This document shows positions 19,401 to 27,814 of a stretch of DNA of 64,000 bases, piece by piece. Positions within the stretch are counted from its first letter, which is position 1; each line of letters starts with the position of its first letter. The DNA comes from Nostoc paludosum FACHB-159 (lineage in GTDB: Bacteria > Cyanobacteriota > Cyanobacteriia > Cyanobacteriales > Nostocaceae): assembly GCF_014698835.1 (NCBI RefSeq), contig NZ_JACJTU010000006.1:223183-287182 (forward strand), written 5' to 3'. The notes below the pieces were generated by a model. It was not told the origin of the DNA. It saw nothing but the letters and a program-made list of their open reading frames with translations, and made no database searches. The translations under genes were made by a program, and so were the position numbers.

Positions 19401-21916
19401 CCGTATTGCAAATCAATGTTGTTGTAGCGAATTCCACCAGGATTAACTGTTTGCAACAAATTACCAGACAAATCATAAACCCGCAGCCCGGCATTTTTCA
19501 CTGAGGTTAATACTAGGCTATCGGCAGAATTTGTGGCATTAACATAAATGGCAGGGTCGTCAGCATCGCCCTGTTGATCTACTGGCAGTGTTTCATCGTC
19601 CAACAAATCGGGGGTAGTTTCTACCGTGGGTGCAGCGGTGGGAACTAAATCTGCACCCAAGGTAAGGATTTGGGTAAATTGGCTGCTGTTGAAGTTGTTG
19701 TCACTCACTAAAACAATCGACTGACGACCATCTGCAAGTTTGGGGCCAAAAGCGATACCTTCAATGTTATCGGTTGGCAGATCTAAGTCATTTAAATTCA
19801 ACAGTAAGCGTTTTTGTGCAGGTGCGATCGCTGCTAGTTGCTCAGCACTCAAATCATTCAGAGAATCGTAGAAACTGATGTCTGTTGCACCTTGCAAAGA
19901 AATTTCGTAAATTTGGATGGTGTTGCCTACACCTTGTGCAAAGGAACGTTCTAGCGCCAGTAATGTGCCACGATTATCTATTGCTAGTAAATCTACCAAA
20001 CCATTGTCAGCAGAACCTGTGCTGGGGTTTGGTGCTTCGGGGATTGCATCGGTGATGTAGAGGTATTCTTTTTCTGGTTGTCCAGTAACCAGATTGTATT
20101 GCAAAATCCGGGAACGGCTACCACTGGTGAGTGAAGCCTTTAAGCCATCTTGGGATAGGGCGTTTTCAGTGGCGGTAAATAAAGTTTTTTGGTCGGGTGT
20201 GATGGTGAGGCTTTCAAATGCCAAATTATTGTAAACGCCTGATGTCTGCGTGTCGCCTGCATCTACAATTCCGTTGTTGTTGGTGTCTGCAACTACTGGC
20301 AAGAATTTGGTAGGGATAAGTAGCGATCGCACTTCTTGACCTGTAGTCAGCGAAAACTCTTTAATAAAGGGATTAGTAACGCGACTTGCACCCAAATCCG
20401 GTCTAACTTCGCCTTCTGAAGAGATAAAAACAGTACCCTTATCAGTTAAAGCTATACCTTCTGGGTCAAGGCTAAAAGCTGTAAAAAAGTCGCCATTGCT
20501 ATCTTTGAGAGGTGTGACATTGGTGAAAGTCACTTCACTACCAGCAGTGAAAGTGTAGAAGCGAGCCAAACCGTTAGTATCCGACCGAGCATCAGAGATA
20601 GCGTAGTAGACCTTGTTAACAGCATCGTAGGTGACACCAGATAGCCCGCCCACTGGAGTTGGTGTACCATTGACAGTTCCCGCCGCACCAGTAGGAATAA
20701 AGCCAGTTACAAAAGTACTTTGCGCCACAAATTCCGCACTGGGAATGGTTTTGCCTGGTTCACTTGGCCCAGTTTTGACATCCGCGAATACCAAGCGATG
20801 GTCAGAACTGGGGAAGGGAAAAGTACCTACTGGGGAGAATGTCGGGTCAGTATTTAGCGGCCAAAATACTCCTGAGTTGGCAATTGTCAAGTCAGCGGAG
20901 GGTAGGACATAATCAGTCCGTAGGTTTCCAGGAGTAGTATCAGGAAAATCCGCGGTGTCAAAAGCCGGATTACCCGTTTGGTTAGCGTTTGCACCACCCT
21001 GTAAATCTGCTTGTTGGGGGCCACCGAGACTGCTAGGAATGACATTAGTATTAATACCAGGATTTTCCAACAATTGGCGGATAGCAAAGTCAAAACTATC
21101 ACCATCTTTTGGGTCAGCATTTTGGTCGCCCATAATGACAAAACTTGACCCAGCATCAATACCGCCCGTTTTACCCTCATCATCATAGATGTAATCGCCT
21201 TTACCAGGGCTAACATAGTCTGCCCAAAAGCGGATTTCATCGTGATTGCGTTTGCCGTTGCGGTCTTCTGGCCCATCAAATACCGGTGGTGTGGGGTGGC
21301 TGGCGAGGACATGAATTGTCTCGCCGTTTACTTTGATGGGTATATCCCAGTGACTTTTAGAAGAAAGGCGTAGAACTGCCAGTTCTTCTGGAGAATACCA
21401 ATCATTTGGCTCTGGAGTCGCAGGATCGTCAGGAAGCAAGGCATCGGGCATATCCTTCCAGAGGAACTTTTGGAAAGTGCGGATATTGGCAGTATCGATG
21501 GGATATTTGGACAACAGCAACATTCCGAATTGCCCAGGAAAATTACCGAATCCCAAAGCATCATCGCCGTATCCTGCTTGGCCTGGAGTTGTAACTGCTG
21601 TACCGTTGTTATTTAAGTCAAATCCAGAAGCAATACCCGTATTGGAAGGAGCGATGTAGAAGTAAGGATAGTCAACAGGAGTTGCACCATTTTGACTGAC
21701 CGCTAAATAATTTTGTTTAAATAATTGAACTGCCTCTGGAGAGTAATCAAACTCATTAATCAGCAGGACATCCGGATTATTACGCTGGATAATTTCTGCA
21801 ACCGCCTTCGCCTGAGCATTATCAGGAGTAGAAAGATCGGTGACTAACTGACCTTCGGCATTGCGATTCAAAGAAGCATTGAACTGAGAAAAGCGAATTG
21901 TGCTTGTAGTTACCAT
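16469..21916 (-). CDS. Giant secreted phosphate-scavenging enzyme: EEP nuclease/phosphatase, two phytase-like units, beta-propeller phytase, beta-roll
   Basis: The 1815-residue protein has no signal peptide. Residues 1-380 are an endonuclease/exonuclease/phosphatase domain (DVLLINEFDYSPEA, HVLASHPTPPVFDG, FVIMGDQNADPKDGDS, SSDHRLVFADV). Residues about 400-740 are an esterase-like phytase domain (GGLSGVTYDAVNKVYYAISD). Residues about 770-1130 are a beta-propeller 3-phytase (DLLDDETLPVDQQGDADDPA, RQNDKLAIFRINP, GFLYIGQEDVGIWKY). Residues about 1155-1550 are a second esterase-like phytase domain (GGFSGLYFQGIA, VTNTDRGPNGEPDG). Residues about 1555-1815 are RTX nonapeptides and a secretion signal nearly identical to that of the neighbouring gene. 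It should attack nucleic acids or phosphoesters and phytate outside the cell. No Pho box was seen directly upstream; it may be read with the upstream nuclease gene. Confidence 0.9.
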   Translation of the reverse strand: MVTTSTIRFSQFNASLNRNAEGQLVTDLSTPDNAQAKAVAEIIQRNNPDVLLINEFDYSPEAVQLFKQNYLAVSQNGATPVDYPYFYIAPSNTGIASGFDLNNNGTAVTTPGQAGYGDDALGFGNFPGQFGMLLLSKYPIDTANIRTFQKFLWKDMPDALLPDDPATPEPNDWYSPEELAVLRLSSKSHWDIPIKVNGETIHVLASHPTPPVFDGPEDRNGKRNHDEIRFWADYVSPGKGDYIYDDEGKTGGIDAGSSFVIMGDQNADPKDGDSFDFAIRQLLENPGINTNVIPSSLGGPQQADLQGGANANQTGNPAFDTADFPDTTPGNLRTDYVLPSADLTIANSGVFWPLNTDPTFSPVGTFPFPSSDHRLVFADVKTGPSEPGKTIPSAEFVAQSTFVTGFIPTGAAGTVNGTPTPVGGLSGVTYDAVNKVYYAISDARSDTNGLARFYTFTAGSEVTFTNVTPLKDSNGDFFTAFSLDPEGIALTDKGTVFISSEGEVRPDLGASRVTNPFIKEFSLTTGQEVRSLLIPTKFLPVVADTNNNGIVDAGDTQTSGVYNNLAFESLTITPDQKTLFTATENALSQDGLKASLTSGSRSRILQYNLVTGQPEKEYLYITDAIPEAPNPSTGSADNGLVDLLAIDNRGTLLALERSFAQGVGNTIQIYEISLQGATDISFYDSLNDLSAEQLAAIAPAQKRLLLNLNDLDLPTDNIEGIAFGPKLADGRQSIVLVSDNNFNSSQFTQILTLGADLVPTAAPTVETTPDLLDDETLPVDQQGDADDPAIYVNATNSADSLVLTSVKNAGLRVYDLSGNLLQTVNPGGIRYNNIDLQYGFKLGNQSIDIAVASDRQNDKLAIFRINPNPTTPGQYLEDITDSSIGTLFQGLPFAEPYSSSSRSAYGLALYRSPITNDYYVFVNRRETGDVAQYKLIDKGNGKIGIERVREFTVPTVGDGSANAKGEREPQTEGMVVDQETGFLYIGQEDVGIWKYQAEPNGGTTGKLIDKVKDLGGNYLTNDVEGLTIYYGKNGTGYLLASSQGDNTFVAYTREGNNEFVGNFAVGNSGSIDSVQESDGADVINVPLGPNFPFGLFVTQDGSNEPGKIVSDEGEEENISSNFKLVPWENIANALPTPLNIDTTSYDPRNPVAQPKLTIYDFENLPKLGTTSKNQDIFLGGFSGLYFQGIAANGNLKFVTNTDRGPNGEPDGVKRPFLLPDFQPEIVSFELNRTTGKITITNRTKLFRQDGTTPLTGLPNLQAVGNGLAYTDEIAVDLDNNVLANDPLGADLEGIVVAKNGDYWLVDEYRPAIYHFDSNGKLIERFIPQGTATAPDSDQPAGTFGIEVLPAVYAQRRNNRGFEAVALEGNKLYAFIQSPIDNPDVANDATSKASLNLRILEFDIVTKQVTAEYLYRLEGLPGTDKIGDAVSLGNGKFAVVERDDNGTSASNKLIYQIDLAGATNINNPANFTLPAGKTIEQLTSAELTAANITPVTKSLIANAAQLGYTGVEKLEGLALVAPNTLALLNDNDFNITGNTPAERLGILELPNNLITVEPTIPDFGSSNSDDVTLKPGQTFFAGDGADFVEGATNNTIRAGKGDDIVLVGSDSCVSGQKGDDQIFIGQNGAANSTNVDGGNGDDVITVVEASGSNNLFGAAGDDTLTVIEGSRQYLFGGDGDDTLSSEGSKNRLYGGSGDDIFFSNLDDLLFGGDGDDVLFAGEKGGNKLSGGNGIDKFWIASSSLPTAKNIVSDFTIGIDKIGLGGIGVTQFSGLTLLQQGNDTLVKTANTELALLVGITSNSLTANDFVFSASIVS

Positions 21917-21936
21917 AAGAAAAAATGGGGAATGGG

Positions 21937-21970
21937 GAGTTAGGAGTTAGGAGTTAGGAGTTAGGAGTTA
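21937..21970. repeat. Heptamer tandem repeat (GAGTTAG)
   Basis: Nearly five tandem copies of GAGTTAG lie about 20 bases upstream of the start codon of the 1815-residue protein gene. Such heptamers are a typical class of short tandem repeats in heterocystous cyanobacteria. Confidence 0.75.
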
Positions 21971-22045
21971 TTCTCCCCTCTGTTCCTCCGCGCCTCTGCG
22001 TGAGCTTTAAGGGACATCCAAATGAAAAAAATATCCAACTATTTG

Positions 22046-22105
22046 TTGTGGGGTGGGCGTCTCGCCCGCCCGTAGTCAAAGGCGGGCAAGATGCCCACCC
22101 CACAA
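22046..22105. repeat. Long GC-rich hairpin of the GGGTGGGC family
   Basis: The arms TTGTGGGGTGGGC..GCCCGCC and GGCGGGC..GCCCACCCCACAA pair with about 20 of 25 positions around a 10-base loop. It lies just beyond the stop of the nuclease gene (22134), so it could end or attenuate transcription into the next gene. It is related to the palindrome at 2286-2326. Confidence 0.6.
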
Positions 22106-22133
22106 TATTGGATAATTTATTTCTTGGAAGTCC

Positions 22134-25100
22134 TTAAACAAAAACAAAACGAGTATCTGTTGCCAAATTTGTATTTTGGTTTAACCCGGTTTCGACAACA
22201 GCAATCAATTCCGTACCGTTGCTGGTGAAAATACCGACAGCAGATTTAATGATGGATACAGCCGACGCTGACCCTAATGAATAATTGTTAGCAACTCCTT
22301 TGAGTTCAACGCGATCGCTCGTCTGTAAGTTGAGAATATCTGCGTAGTCACTGTTACCGGAACTAGCATAGAAAACAGAAGTGCCATCGCCCAAAACGTA
22401 AGTATCTGCGCCCTGGTCGCCGTTGAGAAGGTCGATTTCGTTTGTGCCGCCTCCCCAACCAATGAGGCGATCGTTGCCATCGCCTCCAGAAACTATATCT
22501 TTGCCAAGTCCGCCTAAGATTGTGTCATTACCGCCATCGCCAAGGAGTATGTCAGCGCCTCCTTTGCCATCGAGGAAATCATTGCCTGTTCCACCGTTGA
22601 TTAACTCAATGCCGTTGGTGCCGATAACGCGATCGCTCCCACCTAAAGCGTTGACTATGTACCGATCCAAACCAGTAAGCTCTTCGACAAAGATGATGTC
22701 GTTACCAGATGTGGCCTTGTTGTTAGCAACGGTCAATTCAAAAGTATCGCTGGCTGTTAGGCCTTTCTCATCAGTAGCGGTGACTGTGACTGCAAAAATA
22801 CCAGTTGTCGGGACAGTGCCGGAAATAACGCCAGTGTTAGCAGTGATACTAGCTCCCCCCGGTAAACCAGTAGCGCTATAACTGAGGGTATCATCTGCAT
22901 CGATGTCAGCAAATTTATTACCGACATTGAAAGAGAAGGGTTTGTTAGTAGAGATGATTTGGTCGTTGATGGGTTGCACTACCGTGGGTGCTTCATTAAT
23001 GTCGTTGACTTGGATGGTCAACACCTTTTCCACAGAAAGCCCACCATTATCGGTACTGCCTAACCGAATGCTGTAGGAAGATTTGGTTTCAAAGTCTGGG
23101 GAAGCTTTGATTTGTAAGCTGTTGCCATCAATTGTGAAAGCAGCGTTATCAGTATCGCCAGTTCCAGTAACCAAGCTGTAGGTGAAAGTGTCACCTGTAT
23201 CCGGGTCGGTGGTGATAAATGTACCTATGACTGTGTTTGCTGGAACATTTTCATTAACGCTGGTAGCACTCAATGTTATGTCTGTGGGAGCATCGTTTCC
23301 AGATATGTTAAACCGAGCCACACTAGGATCGTGGTCGCTATTTTGATCGGCAAATTCTGAGTTGATGTGGACTACATCATACCCATCAAGTTTACTGAGC
23401 AAATTGCCACTTACTAAAACGTGGTCAAGGGTTTGGGCGTTGCCTTCAAAGTTATAGGTGTAGCGCTCATTTTGAGGCAGAGTTTCAATCAGAGAATTCA
23501 GTCCAGCACTTTTGACGGTGTTGACAGGGTTGGAAAACTCAAAGTCATTCAAGTCACCTGCTACAACTATATTGGCATTGGGGTCGATCGCTAAAATGCT
23601 CTGGACAAAGTTTTTCACCAAGGTAGCTTGTTGTTGGCGCTGCACTTCGCTAGTCAAGGTTGGCGGTTGATTCACACCAAATAATGGTTGATCGCCACCT
23701 TTAGAATTAAAGTGATTACCAATTACATATACGGTTTCGCCGTTGAAAGTAAATTCACCCACTAACGGTTTGCGACTGCTATTGAAGGCCGAGTTGGTGG
23801 GATCGATCAAACCAGGACTATTAGAAATTGTGGGAACACCAGAGTTATTGGTAACTGTGGTGCTGGAGGTGGAACTACCACCAGGACGATCTACAAAACT
23901 GACGCGATTGGGATTAAATAAGAAACCGACCCGGATATTTCCCCCAGGTTCACCGCCATTGGTATCATCCACTGGGTTAATTTGGCGATATTCGTAGGTG
24001 GGGCCGCCAGCAGCAGCGATCGCATTAATTAATTGTTGGAAGGTAACGCTGGCATCAACTACGCTATCGTTTATCGGGCCATTATTGTCCTGAATTTCTT
24101 CCAGAGAAATGATATCTGGCGATTTCAAATTATTGACAATGCTGTTAGCAAGGTCGCTAAACTTGGTTGGAATATCGTTTGGGTCAAGATTTTCGACGTT
24201 GAAGGTAGCAATTGTCAGTTGGTCAGTGGTAGCAGTTAAATTGGTGACTTCTTTTTCAAGAGTACTGTTCTGTACTACTGTGGGAGCAGTCGATACTAAA
24301 ACTTCATAGTTGCTAAAGTCGTAGCTAACGACACCTACAACAGTGCTAAGTTGGGTACCAACATTAACTTCAGGTAGCACTAAGGCATTGTTGAGATCGT
24401 CGATCTGAATCCGTTCAGGATTGAAGTCTGAGGGACTAATTAGGCTACCACCACGAGCTGTGCGCCCAGTGGCATTTGCTCCATTGTCTGCTAATACCCA
24501 AATTTCCTGTGATGTACCAAAGTTTCCAGTAGGTGAAGTGGCGATGGGGTTATTGACCTGTACAAGCATTCCTTCTAAGCTTTCATAGAAGTCGATGCCA
24601 TCTTGGGCAGGGTCAAAGGTGGTTGTTCCAGTTTCGATATTACCGCTAGTATCGTTATCGATTACTGTAGTTGGGATGGTTCTGCCGCCATTACCGAGAA
24701 TTGTGGCAGTTGGCAAAGCATTGCCACTGGAGAGTGTGACAATTGTAGGGGTAGTAATTTGTGTTATCGTCAGGTTATTAGCATTATTACCGGGACGAAA
24801 CTCGGTGACTGTTCCAGTGACTAATATAGAATCGCCGACAGATACCGTTGGTGCTGATGAAGTGAAGACAAAAATGGCTTCAGAGGTGCGATCGTCGTTA
24901 TCTGGGTTGGGGTCTTGCAGGTAAAAACCGTTACTTCTGAGTACCGTGACAATTCCCGCGACATTGTTAACTGTCTGGCCTACCAAAGCTGAGATATGCG
25001 CCGTTCCCTGAATCTCGTTAATCTTAATGGATGGGGCTACTTCGTTATCTGTCACCGTAATATCTGCACTGCCGTTAGTAAAATTTGTAGCAGCAGCAGT

Positions 25101-25982
25101 TATGGTTACTGTTTGGGAACCATCAAGTATTAAGTCGTCTACAGCATTAACCGCAAAGGTGACAGTCGAACTATTGCCTGTGAAGGTGACAGTTGTGGGT
25201 ACTGTTGCCTCGCTTGTATCGTTACTGCTTAAATTGACAACTAAATCAGATGTGGAAGTGTCTGAGCGTGTCAATGTGGCTGTAGCAGCATTAACCCCAG
25301 CATTTTCGGCAAATGAGCTAGGAGTAATACTTAAAGACAAAGTTGGTAATGGCGGAATCGAGCGTAGACTATTGATATAAGTCGTATTAGCTCCGCCATT
25401 GGGCAAACCAGGTGTAGTGGAAGCAAATGGAATTCCTGTTGTCCAGTTAGTAGTGTTTGTTGCGCCAGCAACGTCAGAGTTTAATGCATAGCCTGTATTG
25501 TTTGTGCTAGTTCCAAAATTGACATTTGCAGCACTTGTGAAGGCTCCTGTTGCAGTGCCAATATCTACAGCAAATCCGTCTGCGGAAATGGTTGCGCCAG
25601 TATTTGAAGTATCAACCCAAACAACATCATCACCAGCAATATCTCCGGTATTTCCGCTGTTGGCATTAGGTAGGAACGAACCGCCAGCATTGAGAGCTAT
25701 ATTCCAGTCATTAGCTGATGGATTGTAGGATGTATCCTGAGTAACAGCTGTAGTTCCACCGACTGTAATGATAGTTCCTGCTTTAAAGGTAGAGGCTATG
25801 GAACCAAGATTTGTAAATTTATAAGCAGAAAACTTAGAGGCTTTGCTACTTGTGGAATCTCCCACAAAGAAAGACTCAAGCTGTGTCGCAGTCAAGTCTT
25901 CAGTAAGCAAAAGCTCGATGAATTCGTCAGTTGTGGTCAGGGTTCCACCACGATAAAACTCATTGATAACGATCTTGGACAT
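22134..25982 (-). CDS. Secreted ExeM/NucH-type extracellular endonuclease with cadherin-like and beta-roll domains
   Basis: The 1282-residue protein is leaderless. Residues 1-200 resemble a lamin-tail (LTD) domain (KIVINEFYRGG, DEFIELLLTED). Residues about 212-317 are a Calx-beta-like domain. Residues about 318-575 hold the OB-fold region of NucH-type nucleases (IKINEIQGTAHISALVGQTV, GFYLQDPNPDNDDRTSEA). Residues about 589-890 are the EEP nuclease (IATFNVENLDPNDIP, ISLEEIQDNNG, VIGNHFNSKGGD, VVAGDLNDFE, NSDHDPSVARF). Next come a cadherin-like domain (about 893-994), an Ig-like domain (about 1000-1087) and RTX-type repeats (GGTGNDFLDGKGGADILLGD). The role is degradation of extracellular DNA. 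A 5'-nucleotidase remnant and a Pho-like box lie upstream. Confidence 0.9.
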   Translation of the reverse strand: MSKIVINEFYRGGTLTTTDEFIELLLTEDLTATQLESFFVGDSTSSKASKFSAYKFTNLGSIASTFKAGTIITVGGTTAVTQDTSYNPSANDWNIALNAGGSFLPNANSGNTGDIAGDDVVWVDTSNTGATISADGFAVDIGTATGAFTSAANVNFGTSTNNTGYALNSDVAGATNTTNWTTGIPFASTTPGLPNGGANTTYINSLRSIPPLPTLSLSITPSSFAENAGVNAATATLTRSDTSTSDLVVNLSSNDTSEATVPTTVTFTGNSSTVTFAVNAVDDLILDGSQTVTITAAATNFTNGSADITVTDNEVAPSIKINEIQGTAHISALVGQTVNNVAGIVTVLRSNGFYLQDPNPDNDDRTSEAIFVFTSSAPTVSVGDSILVTGTVTEFRPGNNANNLTITQITTPTIVTLSSGNALPTATILGNGGRTIPTTVIDNDTSGNIETGTTTFDPAQDGIDFYESLEGMLVQVNNPIATSPTGNFGTSQEIWVLADNGANATGRTARGGSLISPSDFNPERIQIDDLNNALVLPEVNVGTQLSTVVGVVSYDFSNYEVLVSTAPTVVQNSTLEKEVTNLTATTDQLTIATFNVENLDPNDIPTKFSDLANSIVNNLKSPDIISLEEIQDNNGPINDSVVDASVTFQQLINAIAAAGGPTYEYRQINPVDDTNGGEPGGNIRVGFLFNPNRVSFVDRPGGSSTSSTTVTNNSGVPTISNSPGLIDPTNSAFNSSRKPLVGEFTFNGETVYVIGNHFNSKGGDQPLFGVNQPPTLTSEVQRQQQATLVKNFVQSILAIDPNANIVVAGDLNDFEFSNPVNTVKSAGLNSLIETLPQNERYTYNFEGNAQTLDHVLVSGNLLSKLDGYDVVHINSEFADQNSDHDPSVARFNISGNDAPTDITLSATSVNENVPANTVIGTFITTDPDTGDTFTYSLVTGTGDTDNAAFTIDGNSLQIKASPDFETKSSYSIRLGSTDNGGLSVEKVLTIQVNDINEAPTVVQPINDQIISTNKPFSFNVGNKFADIDADDTLSYSATGLPGGASITANTGVISGTVPTTGIFAVTVTATDEKGLTASDTFELTVANNKATSGNDIIFVEELTGLDRYIVNALGGSDRVIGTNGIELINGGTGNDFLDGKGGADILLGDGGNDTILGGLGKDIVSGGDGNDRLIGWGGGTNEIDLLNGDQGADTYVLGDGTSVFYASSGNSDYADILNLQTSDRVELKGVANNYSLGSASAVSIIKSAVGIFTSNGTELIAVVETGLNQNTNLATDTRFVFV

Positions 25983-26005
25983 AAAAACCTCTTGCTTTAA
26001 TTGTG

Positions 26006-26138
26006 TTAAAGAGCGATCGCAGCATCACTTTGTATCAAGGCCAAACCAACAACATCAGAAGTCTGAGGGCTAGTACCGGCAGCGTCAATGCCACCTTCAA
26101 AGTCCGAAGTGTGGAGAATTTGGAGTGTAAGTGCCATT
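26006..26138 (-). pseudogene. Frameshifted N-terminal remnant of a 5'-nucleotidase/metallophosphatase
   Basis: From the ATG at 26138 the minus strand reads MALTLQILHTSDF and then meets TGA. One base must be skipped in a run of four T to continue as EGGIDAAGT and onward to a stop at 26006. The joined ILHTSDFEGGIDA matches the first metallophosphoesterase motif at the extreme N-terminus of RTX-bearing 5'-nucleotidases of cyanobacteria. The remaining catalytic motifs are missing, so the gene is both frameshifted and deleted. It starts 163 bases below a putative Pho box and ends just upstream of the nuclease gene, suggesting the box was first its own promoter element. Confidence 0.55.
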
Positions 26139-26300
26139 TTTTTGCCAGTAAAACTACGTTAACTGCAAAGATGCACTTCGCAATTACAGCGAAAGCAATA
26201 CTAAATAGAACTTTCAGACCACCATTCTTGGCAGTTAAGAGAAGTTATTTGTACAAGTTTTGAGCATTTAACTATTCAGCCACCTTAAAGTATCTGAATA

Positions 26301-26330
26301 AAGTTAAGAAACAGCTAGCAAAAGGTTAAA
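26301..26330 (-). promoter_or_regulatory. Putative Pho box upstream of the 5'-nucleotidase remnant and nuclease gene
   Basis: On the minus strand TTTAACCT, GCTAGCTG and CTTAACTT are separated by TTT spacers (period 11). The outer two match the cyanobacterial consensus YTTAAYYW completely; the middle one is degenerate. It is about 320 bases upstream of the nuclease start and 163 upstream of the remnant start. Confidence 0.6.
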
Positions 26331-26745
26331 ACAACAGATAGTTGAGTTGATAAAAGGCAAAAGGCAATGGGCAAGAGGCAACAGGGTTAAAAGTCTCCTT
26401 GCGTCCAGCTTTGAGGGTTAGTTTATATTCTCAGCTATGGTGCTACTGCGATAAATTACAGCCAAAGATACAAACATTTAAAAATTTTCAGGTAAAAATT
26501 TTTAAATGGCTGCACACCACAATTTATTGAAAAAAATCAAAAATAAATATAAATTTTTCTAGATATTATGTAAGAAGCGATACACGCTGATATCGTATCG
26601 CGTGTGATTAAAGACTTATCATTTAGACCTCAAGGGAGCTAGGGAGCTGAGGAGAGGAACAGTCGCCTTGAGTCTATAAATTGGAATAATTGGCGTTGCT
26701 GAATTTTATGTATGAAAACCATTGTGCATGATATCAAAATCCTTG

Positions 26746-26812
26746 TAGAGACGTTGCATTGCAACGTCTGTACGCATTGCAACGTCTGTACGCATTGCAA
26801 CGTCTCTACGTG
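26746..26812. repeat. GTAGAGACGTTGCA interspersed palindrome, expanded
   Basis: This is the widespread cyanobacterial palindrome (TGCAACGTCTCTAC and inverse) with its right half tandemly repeated three times (CGCATTGCAACGTCTGTA). A single-copy version is at 36383-36415. The remainder of the 26331-26827 spacer is AT-rich with no gene; an ORF across the repeat is spurious. Confidence 0.75.
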
Positions 26813-26827
26813 TGTATTCATACTCAA

Positions 26828-27607
26828 TTAACGGAAGTTACCAGGATTTAGGCGAACAGAGTTTGGCTGAGACTGGCGACGAATTGCGACTCCTTTGCGG
26901 AGGTTTCTGGCGGTACCACCATCTTTGGCATCAAGGAAAGGCTTGAGATTAATTCCACCTCTATACGAACTAACTCGATTATTGCCGTTGCCTAAAAGTG
27001 TGCGTCCTAAATTATATATGCTGCCTGAGCGATCGCCATAGGTATTAACAGCTACGGTTTGTTGGCCGCTATCAGCAGTAGTCAAGTTTTGGAAAATGCT
27101 ATTGCGGATAACAACGGGATCTTTCCCACGGGGTACTGTCAACACAATTCTACAAGTTGGGTTAGCTTCGGTTGTCACACAGACAATGTTTTCGTTATTT
27201 TGTACAGATGTCTGGAGTTCTTGTAACCCATCTGGACGATACTGTTCTAAGCGGTTGGCAATTGCTACACAACGTTTTTCGGCATCCCAACCACCACCTA
27301 AAGTTGCAGGTGCCGCCCAAGGAAAGTATTGTCCTGGTTGACTTTGGGGCTGATACATCACGGTGTACTGCCCATTGTAAGTCTGACAACTAAAGCGAGT
27401 TGTACTGTCAGATGTAGGTGATGTTGGTATACCTGTCGATGTGTCTATTGGTACTGGTGCTGATGTGCCGCCTGATGGCACCGTTGGTACTACTACTCCA
27501 TCTTCAGTAGGATAAGGATCGTATTGCGCCATTGCTGCCGAATTGCCCAGACACAAAGATAAACCAATACTGCCCAAAGATATCAATCGCAGCAGTTTTG
27601 ATGACAT
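26828..27607 (-). CDS. COP23-domain secreted protein
   Basis: The chosen ATG at 27607 lies six bases after a strong GGAGG ribosome binding site, so the in-frame ATG at 27613 and the longer form from 27652 are rejected. The resulting 259-residue protein starts with a signal peptide (MSSKLLRLISLGSIGLSL, cleavage after AMA). A Thr/Ser/Pro linker follows, then a COP23 domain (about 75-200) with FSCQTYNGQYTVMYQP, KRCVAIANRLEQYRPDGL and a Cys pair in IVCVTTEANPTC. COP23 was named for a circadian oscillating membrane protein of Cyanothece; its function is unknown. The basic C-terminal tail has no family. It is transcribed alone. Confidence 0.85.
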   Translation of the reverse strand: MSSKLLRLISLGSIGLSLCLGNSAAMAQYDPYPTEDGVVVPTVPSGGTSAPVPIDTSTGIPTSPTSDSTTRFSCQTYNGQYTVMYQPQSQPGQYFPWAAPATLGGGWDAEKRCVAIANRLEQYRPDGLQELQTSVQNNENIVCVTTEANPTCRIVLTVPRGKDPVVIRNSIFQNLTTADSGQQTVAVNTYGDRSGSIYNLGRTLLGNGNNRVSSYRGGINLKPFLDAKDGGTARNLRKGVAIRRQSQPNSVRLNPGNFR

Positions 27608-27814
27608 AGCCATCCTCCAGTATAAATATGTAGGGAATTGATAATTTAACAAGAAAGAATTCAGGGGTCAGTCGTCAGAATTCAGATAAATTCTGTATGA
27701 TTGGCGGATGAATAACTGGTGAAATCAAGCATTACTGAATTCTGAATTCTGAATTCTGAATTATCGCTTCTGTGTTAAGTGACGAATAATTCTATTTTTT
27801 GATTCATTAAAAAC

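Noticed and set aside
26003..26263. An 86-codon plus-strand frame
   Set aside because: It is antisense to the 5'-nucleotidase remnant and has no protein character.
26639..26827. A 62-codon minus-strand frame
   Set aside because: It is a translation of the GTAGAGACGTTGCA interspersed repeat (repeated TLQCVQ).
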